The notes: generated by a model not told the origin, from the sequence alone. A DNA stretch of 64,000 nucleotides from Methylobacterium planeticum (GCF_008806345.1 NZ_VZZJ01000003.1:333607-397606), one strand, 5' to 3'; shown: positions 47,263 to 57,285, counted from the first letter of the stretch. Program-made: numbers and translations.

Positions 47263-47939
47263 CGCGGCAGCATCGTCAGATCGGGCGCGCAATGGTGAAG
47301 GCAGCGGATCGAGGTCCGCGCGCTCTGGCGGATCTCGGGGGCGCCGGCCCGCGGGGTGGCTTCGAGATAGGCGAGCCCGAGTCCGCCCCAGATCTCGCCG
47401 GAGGTCTCGGTCACGGCATGCTCGATGATCTGGCCCGGAATGAAGTCGCAGTCGAAGAAGTGCAGGTGAGGGTTCGCAGCCCAATCGACCGAGAGGAGCC
47501 CGCGGCGCGTCTCCGGGTTTCCGGAATCGTGCATGAGGATCACGAGCGGCGCGGTGGGTCGATAGGCGAGGATGAGTTCGAGATCGCGCCGGACGCCAGC
47601 GGCGGAATGGTCTGCGTCGACGAGGACGAAGTTGAGGGGCATGCCACGGGCCTCGAAATCCGCGAGGGCTCGCGGCACGAGTTCCTCGGAGGATCCGATC
47701 CGCAGATCGACGTTCTCCGGGCAGGCGAAGCGGCTCGGTACCTCGGGATCGATATCGATGGCGATGATGTGCTCGGCGTACTGGCTCGTCAGGCTCAGGC
47801 TGCCGCCGTGATAGACCCCGACTTCGAGCGCACCGCGCGGGCGCATCCGGGCAAGCACGCCCGTGAGGCCGATGCGTTCCCACTGCATCATCTGCCACTT
47901 GTCGACCAGGACGCCCGGGAACATCAGGTTGTCAAACAT
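47259..47939 (-). CDS. Class I SAM-dependent methyltransferase (Methyltransf_24-like)
   Basis: A 226-residue protein starting MFDNLMFPGVLVDKWQMMQW at 47939, with GGAGA upstream. GALEVGVYHGGSLSLTSQYA near residues 36-55 is the SAM-binding loop and HIIAIDIDPE the acidic strand-2 end. VLVDADHSAAGVRRDLELIL near residue 103 is typical of the CmcI/TylF-related methyltransferases often found in glycan clusters. It is the first gene of a minus-strand unit with two GT4 genes and the small repeat protein. The methyl acceptor is unknown and may be a sugar hydroxyl. Confidence 0.8.
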   Translation of the reverse strand: MFDNLMFPGVLVDKWQMMQWERIGLTGVLARMRPRGALEVGVYHGGSLSLTSQYAEHIIAIDIDPEVPSRFACPENVDLRIGSSEELVPRALADFEARGMPLNFVLVDADHSAAGVRRDLELILAYRPTAPLVILMHDSGNPETRRGLLSVDWAANPHLHFFDCDFIPGQIIEHAVTETSGEIWGGLGLAYLEATPRAGAPEIRQSARTSIRCLHHCAPDLTMLPR

Positions 47940-48273
47940 CACGATCTCCGAACCGCTCCATCGACCATCCCGTCCATCGCGACGCGCGCCCGGCTGAGGC
48001 GCCTGGCCGCGATCACAAATCGGCTTGCCGGGATGGCTTCTCGTCTCCCTCGGACCCCTGTAATCTCCGGACGATCGGATCAAGGACGCGGCGCCTCCCT
48101 AGCAGAGGCCCACCGTCGAGGCGAGACCCAACGTGGCAAGCAGAGTGCGAAGATATCCCCTGGCATCGGGGCGGGTGGTTGCGGCGCGATACCGTCGCGC
48201 GCCCCTGCGGGGCCGTGGCCCGTCCCCCGCATCGGCGGCGCCGGACTGGAGCAGGCGGCGGGTGCTGCCGCCG
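47940..48273. other. Divergent region between two methyltransferase genes
   Basis: Spacer of about 330 bp that should contain back-to-back promoters for the minus-strand operon and the plus-strand FkbM gene. No clear -35/-10 pair is seen. The FkbM frame stays open back to a GTG at 48133, so part of this region could be coding if the longer start is used. Confidence 0.45.
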
Positions 48274-49356
48274 ATGATCAGCTACGCGCAGAACTTCGAG
48301 GACGTCCTGCTCCGCCGCGCCCTGCCGGAGATCGAGCGCGGCTTCTACATCGATATCGGCGCATTCCATCCCGTGATCGACAACGTCACCCAGTGGTTCT
48401 ACGCGAAGGGCTGGACCGGCATCAACGTCGAGCCGAACCCGCGCTTCCAGGCGCTGCTGCGTGAGCATCGTCCGCACGACCTCAACCTGGCGGTGGCCGT
48501 GTCCGGACGATCCGGCACGCTGGACCTGCACTTGATGGACGGGCTCTCGACGACGGTCGACGATGTAGCCGAGCACCATACGAGCAGCGGACGCTCGGCG
48601 CAGGGGACGGTCAGCGTCGAGGCGCTTACCCTCGGCGACCTGTTCGAGCGTCACACCGACGGTCGGACGGTCGACTTCCTGAAGATCGACGTCGAGGGAG
48701 CCGAGGCTGCGATCCTGGAGGCCTACCCCTTCACGACGGTGCGCCCGCGCATCCTGGTGATCGAGGCGACCGAGCCAGACAGCATCGCCCTCGCCTCGAC
48801 CTCCTGGGAGGATGGCCTCCTGCGCAAGGGCTATCAATTCTGTTACTTCGACGGCCTGAACCGCTACTACGTGCGCGACGAGGACGCCTGGCGCAAGAAC
48901 CTGTTCGACGTGCCCCCGAACGTGTTCGATCACTTCCGGCTGCCCTTCACCGATCGACGCGTCGATTACATCGCCTGCAAGCGCAGCGTCCTCGACGAGA
49001 TCCCGGAGGGCGGCATCCAGGCCCTGATCGCCGAGCGCGACGGGCTCGTCCATCTCAGGGCGGAGCGGGATTCCCTGGTGACGCAGCTCACCGCCGAGCG
49101 CGTCGCGCGCCGGGCCGATCTCAGGGCGGAGCGGGCCGCCTTCGCGGTCGAGCTCGACGCGCTGGTGCGGGAGATGACGGAGGTCGCCGACGCGCGCCTG
49201 GCACGAATCACGGCCCTCGAGCAGGAGAACCGGAGATTGCAGGCGGAGGTCGACGGCCTCAGGGATGCGCGCGATATCTCCGTGATTCAGACCGCGCGAT
49301 TGCAGATCAAGGTGGATGCGCTTTACCTGTCGGGATCACGGGCCGCGCGTCAGTGA
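48274..49356 (+). CDS. FkbM family methyltransferase with coiled-coil tail
   Basis: A protein of about 360 residues. I chose the ATG at 48274 because FkbM proteins of glycan clusters typically begin MISYAQNFEDVLLRRALPEI; a GTG at 48133 would add 47 residues. GFYIDIGAFHPVIDNVTQWF and GWTGINVEPNPRFQALLREH are the SAM-binding region, and VDFLKIDVEGAEAAILEAYP near residue 134 is the FkbM hallmark. Residues about 245-350 are charged heptads (RAERDSLVTQLTAERVARRA) and predict a coiled coil. It probably methylates a sugar hydroxyl. It converges on the XRE gene. Confidence 0.85.
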   Translation: MISYAQNFEDVLLRRALPEIERGFYIDIGAFHPVIDNVTQWFYAKGWTGINVEPNPRFQALLREHRPHDLNLAVAVSGRSGTLDLHLMDGLSTTVDDVAEHHTSSGRSAQGTVSVEALTLGDLFERHTDGRTVDFLKIDVEGAEAAILEAYPFTTVRPRILVIEATEPDSIALASTSWEDGLLRKGYQFCYFDGLNRYYVRDEDAWRKNLFDVPPNVFDHFRLPFTDRRVDYIACKRSVLDEIPEGGIQALIAERDGLVHLRAERDSLVTQLTAERVARRADLRAERAAFAVELDALVREMTEVADARLARITALEQENRRLQAEVDGLRDARDISVIQTARLQIKVDALYLSGSRAARQ

Positions 49357-49411
49357 CGCCACCCGGGGATCGGCGGCGAGCCGCCGGATCCCTGTTCCGA
49401 ACCAGAACCCG

Positions 49412-49852
49412 TCAACCCGCCGGCGCGGCGTCGTCCGGGTCCTGCGCAGCCTGGGTCGGGGAGCCCTGGGGGCTTCCGGACGGAGAGTCGTCGGCAGCGA
49501 CAGCGGCGCCGATCTCCACGAGTTCGGGAAACGCGGTTCCGTCGCGGATCTCCGGATTTCCCTCGAACAGAACCGCGAAGGTCTCTGGGTCGTAGAAGCG
49601 CATGATCATCTGCAGGAACTTGCGCGCCTCGATGCCGTAGGCATCGGCCCAGACCCGGATCTGGTCGGGCGGGACTCGCCCGCGGCCGGTCTCGACCTGC
49701 GATACGAACGTGTAGAGCGGCGAGCCGATCTCGGCCGAGAACGAGCGCTGCGAGTGCCCCGCCTTCTCACGCAGGTGCTTCAGAAGCTTACCGGCCTCCC
49801 GGCGCAGCTCCTGCGTCTCAGGCGCCGACAACTTCTGGGCGTTCGTATACAT
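49412..49852 (-). CDS. XRE-family helix-turn-helix regulator
   Basis: A 146-residue protein. Residues about 22-75 form an XRE DNA-binding domain: LLKHLREKAGHSQRSFSAEI then VSQVETGRGRVPPDQIRVWA. A C-terminal segment (FLQMIMRFYDPETFAVLFEG) is followed by an acidic, Pro/Ser/Ala-rich disordered tail. It sits alone between two glycan transcription units, so it is the best candidate for their local regulator. A TATACT sequence (complement of 49886-49891) about 35 bp upstream could be its -10 box. Not a toxin-antitoxin partner, as no second small gene adjoins it. Confidence 0.82.
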   Translation of the reverse strand: MYTNAQKLSAPETQELRREAGKLLKHLREKAGHSQRSFSAEIGSPLYTFVSQVETGRGRVPPDQIRVWADAYGIEARKFLQMIMRFYDPETFAVLFEGNPEIRDGTAFPELVEIGAAVAADDSPSGSPQGSPTQAAQDPDDAAPAG

Positions 49853-50105
49853 TTTCTACAGCCGTGAGTTGCAGAGGTTTTGTACAGTATAGCACATACT
49901 CATCGGTAACGGCCCGCCCACTTGGTTGTCAAGGCTGCTCGCTCGGACAAGGGCGCCACTTGCCCGGCTCAGCCTCCGCATAGCGGCACCGCCCCCTCAT
50001 CCGTCGCGGCTCGGGTCGGAGCGTGTCGCGCCGTCTCGGTTCCTCTGAGGCGTGGCAGGTGCTAGTTCGCCGGTACAACCCGAGCTAAGCACCCTTTGAT
50101 TTCAC

Positions 50106-52010
50106 ATGCGCATCTTCGACTGCCTGCTCTATGACGGCGACGCCGAAGCCCTGGCGTTCCGTCTCGGTGAGTTGAGGTCCGCCGTCGACACATTCGTGAT
50201 CGTCGAGGCGACGCGGTCCCATGCCGGGACGGCCAAGCCCCTGTTCCTGCGGCAGCAATGGAGCCGGTTCACGGAATTTCACCGCAAGCTTCGCTACGTC
50301 GTCGTGGCCGAGGAGCCGCCCGATCTCACGAGTTCCGCAGCGCGCGCACGCTTCCAGCGCGACTGCGTGACCCGGGGCCTTCTCGACGCCGATGCCGAGG
50401 ATTGGATCCTGTTGTCAGACACGAGCGGGATCCCACGTGCGGACAGCGTGGACGGATTGCGGGCCCGCAGCGGCGGCCCCGTCGCCCTGGTCCTCCCGCG
50501 CCCCTTGTCCCGATCGGAAGAGGTCACCGAAGCCCCGCCGAGGGATGAGATCACCGTGGCGACACCCTACCGCAAGCTCCGGGCCGCGGGCGCCGAGGCG
50601 ATCTGGTCGGGGGTCCGATCCGGGGCAATCCCGGTCGAGCGGATCTCGGATGCGGGCTGGCAGGTCGCATCGCCCATGACGGCGGCCGGGCTCGACGAGA
50701 CCGGCGCAGCCCCGGGCGAGGCAGCCTTGCGACCAGGTGCGGCACCGGCACCCTTCCCACACACGTCCGCCCCGCAGCCAGCTGACGATCATCAGCCAGG
50801 CGATGGGCGCGCAGTGGGCTCCCCTCTCGCATGGCATGCGGGTTCTTGGGCAGCGGGACGCGGGGCGCTTCGGCCACCCGGTGACGGTAGGGGTGCCGCA
50901 CTCGCGCCCGTTCGGCGGAAGCAGGGCAGTCCGCGGCCAGATCCGGTGATCCTCTGTCCCTACGTCAGGAACGAGCATCGCGACCGGGTCGTCGCGGCGT
51001 TCGGCCTCGATGACGAGCGAGGTCGCCGCCTCCCGTTCCACCTTTGGCAGGATACGGCCCTGATCGGACCCGAGCGGGCCTTCGAGCATTGCTGGAACCA
51101 GTTCCCCGACCGCGATGTCATTATCGTTCACACCGACATGAGGCCGCTGCCGGACGACGCCCGGAACACTTGGTACGAGCGCCTGATCGCGAACGTCGCC
51201 GCTCTGCCCGATGCCGGCCTCATCGGCTGCGATCTCCTCTATCCGGTCCGCCACCCCTCTGGCGCCTGGTACGTGCAATGCGCGGGCGGTGAGATCGATA
51301 GGGGGATCGTCAAGCATATCGGCGGCTTCGTCGACGTTGCGGCGGGCATCGGCACTGCGGACGCGACGCGCTACGACGAGCGGTTCGCCAAGCCACGACG
51401 CGTCGACTGGGTGACTTTCGGCGGGGTCTATATCCGGAGGGAGGTCATCGACATGGTCGGGGGGTTCGATCCGGGCTATCGCTGGGCCTACGTCATGGAC
51501 GTCGACTACTCGCTCGAAGCGGCTTCGCGGGGCGTGAACCTCTATCAGGTGCCCGTGAACCTCCTCCACGAAGAGAACGGGTCGACGCGCGACTTCCTGA
51601 ACGACCCGGAGCGGCTGGAGAAAATCGCCTACAACCAGCGCTACTTCCAGGCGAAATGGTCGGACCGGCTCGCGCGCCTGACAACCCATCGCATCGCCTC
51701 GCACGCCTCGTTCGGTGCGCAGCACGCGCGCAAGGTGGCGCTGACCGAGATCCTGGTGGCTGAGGCGGAGGCGCGGGGCGCGGAATTCGAGGTGTCGGCC
51801 TTCATCCGGGCCCTGGCGGCTCCGAACCCCGCAGCGATCAGCATGACCGATGTCGAGCGGGCTTACGCCCTGGTCCTGGGACGGGCCGCCGACCCTGCCG
51901 GCCTCGCCTGGTGGGAAGCGCAAACCGCGCAGGCCTCGGTGCCGGTCGAACAGCTCGTTGGCGCTCTGCACGGTTCGGCCGAGTACGCTGCCCTCACGGC
52001 CTCGGGCTGA
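50106..52010 (+). CDS. Multidomain glycosyltransferase: GT17-like, GT2-like and DUF4214 modules
   Basis: A 634-residue protein. Residues 1-200 resemble the start of GT17 (MRIFDCLLYDGDAEALAFRL; VDTFVIVEATRSHAGTAKPL), but the usual GWHF site reads AGWQVAS and the domain seems cut short. A Pro/Gly/Ala linker (about 200-280) leads to a GT2-like domain (ILCPYVRNEHRDRVVAAFGL; VIIVHTDMRPLPDDA; YVMDVDYSLEAASRG). Residues 580-634 are a DUF4214 module (VERAYALVLGRAADPAGLAW). First gene of the plus-strand unit. Confidence 0.78.
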   Translation: MRIFDCLLYDGDAEALAFRLGELRSAVDTFVIVEATRSHAGTAKPLFLRQQWSRFTEFHRKLRYVVVAEEPPDLTSSAARARFQRDCVTRGLLDADAEDWILLSDTSGIPRADSVDGLRARSGGPVALVLPRPLSRSEEVTEAPPRDEITVATPYRKLRAAGAEAIWSGVRSGAIPVERISDAGWQVASPMTAAGLDETGAAPGEAALRPGAAPAPFPHTSAPQPADDHQPGDGRAVGSPLAWHAGSWAAGRGALRPPGDGRGAALAPVRRKQGSPRPDPVILCPYVRNEHRDRVVAAFGLDDERGRRLPFHLWQDTALIGPERAFEHCWNQFPDRDVIIVHTDMRPLPDDARNTWYERLIANVAALPDAGLIGCDLLYPVRHPSGAWYVQCAGGEIDRGIVKHIGGFVDVAAGIGTADATRYDERFAKPRRVDWVTFGGVYIRREVIDMVGGFDPGYRWAYVMDVDYSLEAASRGVNLYQVPVNLLHEENGSTRDFLNDPERLEKIAYNQRYFQAKWSDRLARLTTHRIASHASFGAQHARKVALTEILVAEAEARGAEFEVSAFIRALAAPNPAAISMTDVERAYALVLGRAADPAGLAWWEAQTAQASVPVEQLVGALHGSAEYAALTASG

Positions 52011-52526
52011 ATCGTATGACGTTCGCGGAGATTCTGTTTCGTGGGGAGCCCGCACGCGGCGCGATGGGCTTGATCGATGCAGCCGTCAGGACATGCCTCG
52101 CGAAATTGGACCGGGCGAGATCGCCGGGGCTCCCGGACGAGCGGCGTCCGCGCGCGGTCCCCCTGCCGGTGTCGCCGCGCACAAGGAGCGGTCGGACCAC
52201 GAGACGAGGGCGGATGGAGCCGGCCCACCTTCGACCGAGGGATGGCGGAAGCTCCCCTCGACGTGTCCTCGGCGTCGCGACCGATCAACATCGAGGACAT
52301 GTCCTCTCCCGGCCGCAATCGGGAAGCATGACCGCAGCACGAATGACAGGAACCCAGCCTTGCGTGCGTTCTGGAAACTGTGTACGGCCGCTCAGCTTCC
52401 GGCCCCGGGAAGCCACGGCCACAGCAAAATCAAGTTGTGTCGCCGGCACTTTACTGAAACCGGAATCTGTAAGAGAGTTCCGGCAGAAGAGTAAACCACT
52501 CGACCAAGCGATTTGGAGGAACTTTC
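52011..52526. other. Intergenic region upstream of the methyltransferase-repeat-GT2 gene
   Basis: About 515 bp without a supportable gene. The last 140 bases are distinctly less GC-rich and include the inverted repeat ccggaa/ttccgg (near 52462-52485), so a promoter is likely there. GGAGGA at 52515-52520 is the Shine-Dalgarno sequence of the next gene. Frames on both strands are overlapping artefacts. Confidence 0.5.
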
Positions 52527-55500
52527 GTGCAGTCATTTGCCGAAGATCATCTGCAATCGAGCGATGACCCGCAAATGGCCGGAACGTTCGGGCTTTTCCT
52601 GACGCCCGCATCGTTCTGGACACCCGAGTGGATGGTGGCATCCGCCTGGACCGAGCACAGTCCCTTCGCGTTTTGGCTGACGGAGACCTTGCGCCCGCGC
52701 AGCTTCGTCGAGCTCGGGACGTATCGGGGTTACTCCTATCTGGCGATCTGCCAAGCCATTCGGCGCCTGAGGCTCGACACCACCTGCCATGCCGTCGACA
52801 CCTGGAAGGGTGATGAGCACGGGGGCGAGTTCGGCGAGCATATTTTCGAGGCGCTCTCGGCCTATCACGACGAGCATTACGCCGACTTCTCCCGTCTCAT
52901 CCGCTCGACCTTCGACGACGCCGTCGATCAGTTCGAAGATGGCTCGATAGACCTGTTGCACATCGACGGCCGTCACTTCTACGAGGACGTTAAGCACGAC
53001 TTCGAGACTTGGCGTGCGAAGCTGTCGGACCGCGCCGTGGTGCTGTTCCATGATACGACCGTGCTTGAGCGAGATTTCGGCGTGTGGAAGTTCTGGGATG
53101 AGCTGAACGGAACCTACCCTTCGCTCAACTTTCCCCACTGCCATGGACTCGGTGTTCTCGCCGTCGGCGAGCGCTGTCCCGCGGCGATCACGCAACTCCT
53201 CAACGCGCCGAGCGACGTCCAGGATTCCGTGCGGGAGACCTATGCCCGGCTCGGGGCTGCCCTCGTGGATCGCCCCAGCGCGGGCGACGCCCAGGAGCCG
53301 TCAACCGACACGACGGAGCCGGCGCACATTGTTCAGGAGCCGGAAGCGCTGATCGTCGTGGACCGTGACCCTCCGCCCGCCTCCGATGCCCCCGGAGCGC
53401 AAGGGTCGGATCAGACCGGCGGCCCAGGTTCCGGCGTCGATCCCGTGGAGACACGCGTGGCACCGCGGATGGCGACACAGTCTCCCCGCGCCTCGGCCGG
53501 GCGCCCGGCGGTTCGCAGCTGGAGCCGACAGATCCTGGGCGAGGCGCGCGCAACCATGCGGCGGATCCTGGCGCGGTCGAACCGTCGGACCGCGGACGAA
53601 CGAGAACGGGCGCGCATCGCAAGTTCCGGCTTGTTCGATCCGGACTGGTACTGCGAGCGGCATCCGGATGCGGGCGCGGCCGGGGGCGACGCCCTCGCGC
53701 ATTACCTCAAGGTCGGTGTGGCGCAGCACGCGGATCCGAACCCGTTGTTCGATGCGGATTGGTACTGCGAACGGCACCCAGAGGCGTGCACCGGAAGGAG
53801 CCCTCTGCTGCACTATCTCGATGCGGTCGCGGCTGGCTCGCGACTGCAGCCGCACCCGGACTTCGATCCCGCCTGGTATCTCGCCCGGCACCCGGACGTA
53901 CGCGCCGCCGGTATGGATCCCCTGATCCACTACCTGACGGCGGGCCGGCGTGAAGGACGCTTCATCGACCAGGCGAGCTGGAAGCGCATCGCGGGCTCGG
54001 GACTGTTCGAGCCCGAGTGGTACCTCGACCAGTATCCGGATCTGCGAGACTCCGGAATTGACCCGTTGCTGCACTACCTTACGGTCGGCGTGCTCGCGCA
54101 GGCCGCGCCCAATCGCCTGTTCGACGTGGCCTGGTACGGTCGGCAGAACCCGGAGGTCCCGGCCGGGCAGAGCCCGCTCCTGAATTATCTTGATGCGGTC
54201 GCGGCCGGATTGCGGCCGCAGCCGCACCCGGACTTCGACCCCGAATGGTACCTCGACCGGCACCCCGACGGGCGAGCCGCGGGGGGCGACCCGCTCGTCC
54301 ACTACCTGCAGGCGGGCAAGCAGGACGGACGCTTCGTCGATCTGGCCGTCTGGAAGCGCATCGCCGCCTCGGGTCTCTTCGAGACGGAGTGGTACCTCGA
54401 TGGCCGCCCGGAGGTACGTGACTCCGGGATCGATCCCTTGCTGCACTATCTGACGGTGGGCGTGGTCAAGAACTCCGACCCCAACCACCTGTTCAACGCC
54501 CCCTGGTACCGTCAGCAGAACCCGGAGGTCCCGACCGGGCAGAGCCCACTCCTGCATTATCTCGATGCGGTCGCGGCCGGATTGCGGCCGCAGCCGCACC
54601 CGGACTTCGACCCCGAATGGTACCTCGACCGGCACCCCGACGTACGGGCCGCCGGGATGGACCCGCTGATCCACTACCTTCGGATCGGACGACACCAGGG
54701 ACGCAAGAGGAGCCGGACCTGGCTCGAGGAGCGGGATCGGATCCGGCGTCAGGTGCTCGGTTCCAGCGAGATCATCCGGCCGGCCCACGTCACGGTCGGT
54801 ATCGTCACCTACAACAATGACCCGGCTGAACTCGCCACGACGATCGCCAGTGCCCGCTTGGCATTGCGAGAAGCTGGCCTCTCGCAGAATGGGCGGGTCC
54901 TGCTGATCGATAATGGCCAGCCGACCGAGCCGGACCTCCTGCGCGATCCATCGGTCCATCTTGTGGAGAGCCGGGGTAATATTGGATTTGGAGCCGGCCA
55001 TAATCGCTTGATGGCGGAGGCCTTCAGCAATCATACCCCAGCAGGTCCCTCGGAGGAGTACTACGTCGCAGCCAATCCCGATGGCGCCTTCCATCCCGAA
55101 TGCGTGCAGGCGCTGGTTCAAATGGCGCAGGCCGCCCGCGAGACCGCCCTGATCGAGGCGGTGCAATCGCCCGAGGAGCACCCGAAGATCTACGACACCA
55201 CGAGCTTCGACACGCCTTGGGCCTCGGGGGCCTGTCTCCTGATCCCGCGCGCGATTTACGAAGCCATCGGCGGCTTCGACGAGCGATTCTTTATGTATTG
55301 CGAGGATGTCGACCTGTCCTGGCGCGCCCGCGCGGCCGGCTTCGAGGTGAAGACCTGCCCGCGGGCGATCTACTACCATCCGGTGATCGACCGACCCTAC
55401 GACCGCTCGGTCCACGCGCATTTCCTGACCTCCGGCATCATCCTGGCTCGGAAGTGGGGCGGAGACGCCTTCGAGCAGATGTTGCGCGCTGAGTTCGGCA

Positions 55501-55607
55501 ACGCCAGGATTCCCATCCCTGTTATCCCGCAGATCCCCGCTTTCGCGAGCCGCCGGGACGTCGCCGATTTCGAGCACACCTTCAGCTTCGCAGCGACGAG
55601 GTGGTGA
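52527..55607 (+). CDS. Fusion protein: methyltransferase, nine WY/HY repeats, GT2 glycosyltransferase
   Basis: A 1,026-residue protein with a GTG start and a perfect GGAGGA Shine-Dalgarno sequence 6 bases upstream. Residues about 30-235 are a class I methyltransferase ([40 protein letters not shown]). A disordered linker follows. Residues 366-725 hold nine repeats of about 30-45 aa (consensus FDPxWYLxRHPDVRxxGxDPLxHYL) arranged as three A-B-C triplets. Residues about 753-1010 are a GT2 domain ([49 protein letters not shown]). It probably builds and methylates a surface glycan. The next gene starts one base after its stop. Confidence 0.88.
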   Translation: MQSFAEDHLQSSDDPQMAGTFGLFLTPASFWTPEWMVASAWTEHSPFAFWLTETLRPRSFVELGTYRGYSYLAICQAIRRLRLDTTCHAVDTWKGDEHGGEFGEHIFEALSAYHDEHYADFSRLIRSTFDDAVDQFEDGSIDLLHIDGRHFYEDVKHDFETWRAKLSDRAVVLFHDTTVLERDFGVWKFWDELNGTYPSLNFPHCHGLGVLAVGERCPAAITQLLNAPSDVQDSVRETYARLGAALVDRPSAGDAQEPSTDTTEPAHIVQEPEALIVVDRDPPPASDAPGAQGSDQTGGPGSGVDPVETRVAPRMATQSPRASAGRPAVRSWSRQILGEARATMRRILARSNRRTADERERARIASSGLFDPDWYCERHPDAGAAGGDALAHYLKVGVAQHADPNPLFDADWYCERHPEACTGRSPLLHYLDAVAAGSRLQPHPDFDPAWYLARHPDVRAAGMDPLIHYLTAGRREGRFIDQASWKRIAGSGLFEPEWYLDQYPDLRDSGIDPLLHYLTVGVLAQAAPNRLFDVAWYGRQNPEVPAGQSPLLNYLDAVAAGLRPQPHPDFDPEWYLDRHPDGRAAGGDPLVHYLQAGKQDGRFVDLAVWKRIAASGLFETEWYLDGRPEVRDSGIDPLLHYLTVGVVKNSDPNHLFNAPWYRQQNPEVPTGQSPLLHYLDAVAAGLRPQPHPDFDPEWYLDRHPDVRAAGMDPLIHYLRIGRHQGRKRSRTWLEERDRIRRQVLGSSEIIRPAHVTVGIVTYNNDPAELATTIASARLALREAGLSQNGRVLLIDNGQPTEPDLLRDPSVHLVESRGNIGFGAGHNRLMAEAFSNHTPAGPSEEYYVAANPDGAFHPECVQALVQMAQAARETALIEAVQSPEEHPKIYDTTSFDTPWASGACLLIPRAIYEAIGGFDERFFMYCEDVDLSWRARAAGFEVKTCPRAIYYHPVIDRPYDRSVHAHFLTSGIILARKWGGDAFEQMLRAEFGNARIPIPVIPQIPAFASRRDVADFEHTFSFAATRW
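53622..54705 (+). repeat. Higher-order tandem repeat, 372-bp period, three copies
   Basis: The repeat-coding part of the fusion gene has an exact 372-bp period (124 codons). The landmark gatgcggtcgcggc recurs at 53820, 54192 and 54564. Copies two and three are identical for about 79 bp (54192-54270 against 54564-54642). Copy one is more diverged, so one duplication is recent. Each 372-bp unit encodes three sub-repeats. Such arrays can expand or contract by recombination. Confidence 0.9.
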
Positions 55608-55608
55608 G

Positions 55609-57117
55609 ATGCTGAATGACCAACCCGTTGACCAGGACGTACCGCCCTCCCCCGAGGAGGATCGGACCTATGCGGATGGTCGCCTCGATGTGATCGTGCG
55701 ATTTCATGATGCGAAGCGGCTGGCGGAACTCTCCCGCTGCATTTTTTCGCTCGTCTGCCAGCGCTATCGCCCCCTGACGATCCATCTCTGCACGCAGCGC
55801 TTCACGCAAGATGATATCGCGGCGACCAAGGCCGTGCTTGCCCCGATCCTCGAACTCGCCACGGGGGTCACCCTCAACCTTCTGAATTTCGAGGGAGAGG
55901 AGCCGAAAGACGCCCGCTCCGCCCTGCTCAATCTCGGGATCCGGAACGCGCGCGGGCGCTACCTCGCGTTCCTGGACTACGACGACGTGATCTATCCCGA
56001 TGCCTACACGCTCGTCGTGCGGGAGCTCGCCTCGACTGGTTACGCCTTGGCCTTCGGCGGAATCAATGTGAAGTGGGTCGACCTGTTCGACGATTGCGGC
56101 ATCGTCCTCAAAAAGCACAAGATGTTCAACGGGTCGGGGATCGTCGACCTTTTCCGGGAGAACTTCTGCCCGATCCATAGCTACGTGCTGGAGCGGTGGC
56201 GGATTGACGCCGAGGACCTGTACTTCGACCTGAAATTCTGGTGCCTTGAAGATTATGATTTCCTGCTGCGCCTCTGCGCGAAGTACAGAGCGAGCTTCCG
56301 GCACAAAGACACGCTCATCGGGGACTACTTCTGGAAGGATGATGGCAGCAACACCTCCGAGGTCGACCGCGCGGTGGATGCGGTTAAGGCAGAGGGCTGG
56401 CGGGCGGCCAGGGCACAGATCGACCAGCGCCGCAACCTGCGCGTCTCACCTTCCGTCCAGCTCTCGATCGGGATCTCTCCCGCCGACCCACTACTGACCG
56501 TCCGCGAGGTCTCGAAACGCCCGGTGCCGTCCGGAGGCGGTGTGGGCCTCGACGTCCTGGATTTCGCGGCGTCGTTGCACGCGCGGAACTCCGGGGCGCC
56601 GCGGGTGAGCCTCGACGAGGATTTCCGGACGGTGTTCCGCGATTTTGACACGGAGTACTACTTCGCAAAATATTCGGAGATCGAGAGCGCGGAACTCGAT
56701 CCGCTTGCTGACTACGCCCGGGCGGGATGGCTGAACGAGCGCGTGCCGTCACCAAATTTCGGCACCCGGGCCTACCTGGCAGCCAATCCGCAGGTCAGAG
56801 CGGCGCTCCTCGCCCTCCACGGCAGACTGGACGAGGCTACCAACCGCGCGGCCCTCGACCGCTTCATGGCCTGGGAGCGGGAACGCGTCTGGCGGTTCGC
56901 GCGGGATTCGAATCAGACGGACACGTATTTCCTTCGCTACGCTTACCACATGCTTCTGCATCGTCCGCCGGATGCAGACGGCCTCGCCTATTTCCAATCC
57001 GTCATCGCCGGAGATCTAGACCGGCGGGGTGAGGTTATCGCCCAATTGACCACCTCACCGGAGTACCAGTCGCGGCTGGCCTCCGGGGCACGGGGGTTAC
57101 TGCCGGCAGAGCCGTAA
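55609..57117 (+). CDS. GT2 glycosyltransferase with repeat and DUF4214 modules
   Basis: A 502-residue protein whose ATG lies 2 bases after the previous stop with GAGGTGGTGAG ahead, so it is translationally coupled. Residues about 24-240 are a GT-A/GT2-type domain (LDVIVRFHDAKRLAELSRCI; ARGRYLAFLDYDDVIYPDAY with a DYDD metal-site motif near residue 124). Residues about 345-400 hold a degenerate WY/HY repeat pair (FDTEYYFAKYSEI; FGTRAYLAANPQV). Residues about 440-490 are a DUF4214 module (YAYHMLLHRPPDADGLAYFQ). It combines all module types of the cluster. Confidence 0.83.
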   Translation: MLNDQPVDQDVPPSPEEDRTYADGRLDVIVRFHDAKRLAELSRCIFSLVCQRYRPLTIHLCTQRFTQDDIAATKAVLAPILELATGVTLNLLNFEGEEPKDARSALLNLGIRNARGRYLAFLDYDDVIYPDAYTLVVRELASTGYALAFGGINVKWVDLFDDCGIVLKKHKMFNGSGIVDLFRENFCPIHSYVLERWRIDAEDLYFDLKFWCLEDYDFLLRLCAKYRASFRHKDTLIGDYFWKDDGSNTSEVDRAVDAVKAEGWRAARAQIDQRRNLRVSPSVQLSIGISPADPLLTVREVSKRPVPSGGGVGLDVLDFAASLHARNSGAPRVSLDEDFRTVFRDFDTEYYFAKYSEIESAELDPLADYARAGWLNERVPSPNFGTRAYLAANPQVRAALLALHGRLDEATNRAALDRFMAWERERVWRFARDSNQTDTYFLRYAYHMLLHRPPDADGLAYFQSVIAGDLDRRGEVIAQLTTSPEYQSRLASGARGLLPAEP

Positions 57118-57285
57118 GCGTGCTTGTATAGACTTGGCGTGAATCGGGTCGCACCGGAGTTGCGAACCGGCGCACCCTGCATCCGTCTTTTCCTTGACAA
57201 CCAAGCCCGCCCAAGGAGTTGCGTCAGCTTGCGAAGCCAGCGGAGGAGTTCACCAGCACCTTCGCGATCCGCAAAGAGCGACGGC

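Noticed and set aside
49412..49852. XRE protein as part of a toxin-antitoxin or phage-repressor pair
   Set aside because: No small partner gene or phage genes lie next to it. A single regulator of the glycan genes fits better.
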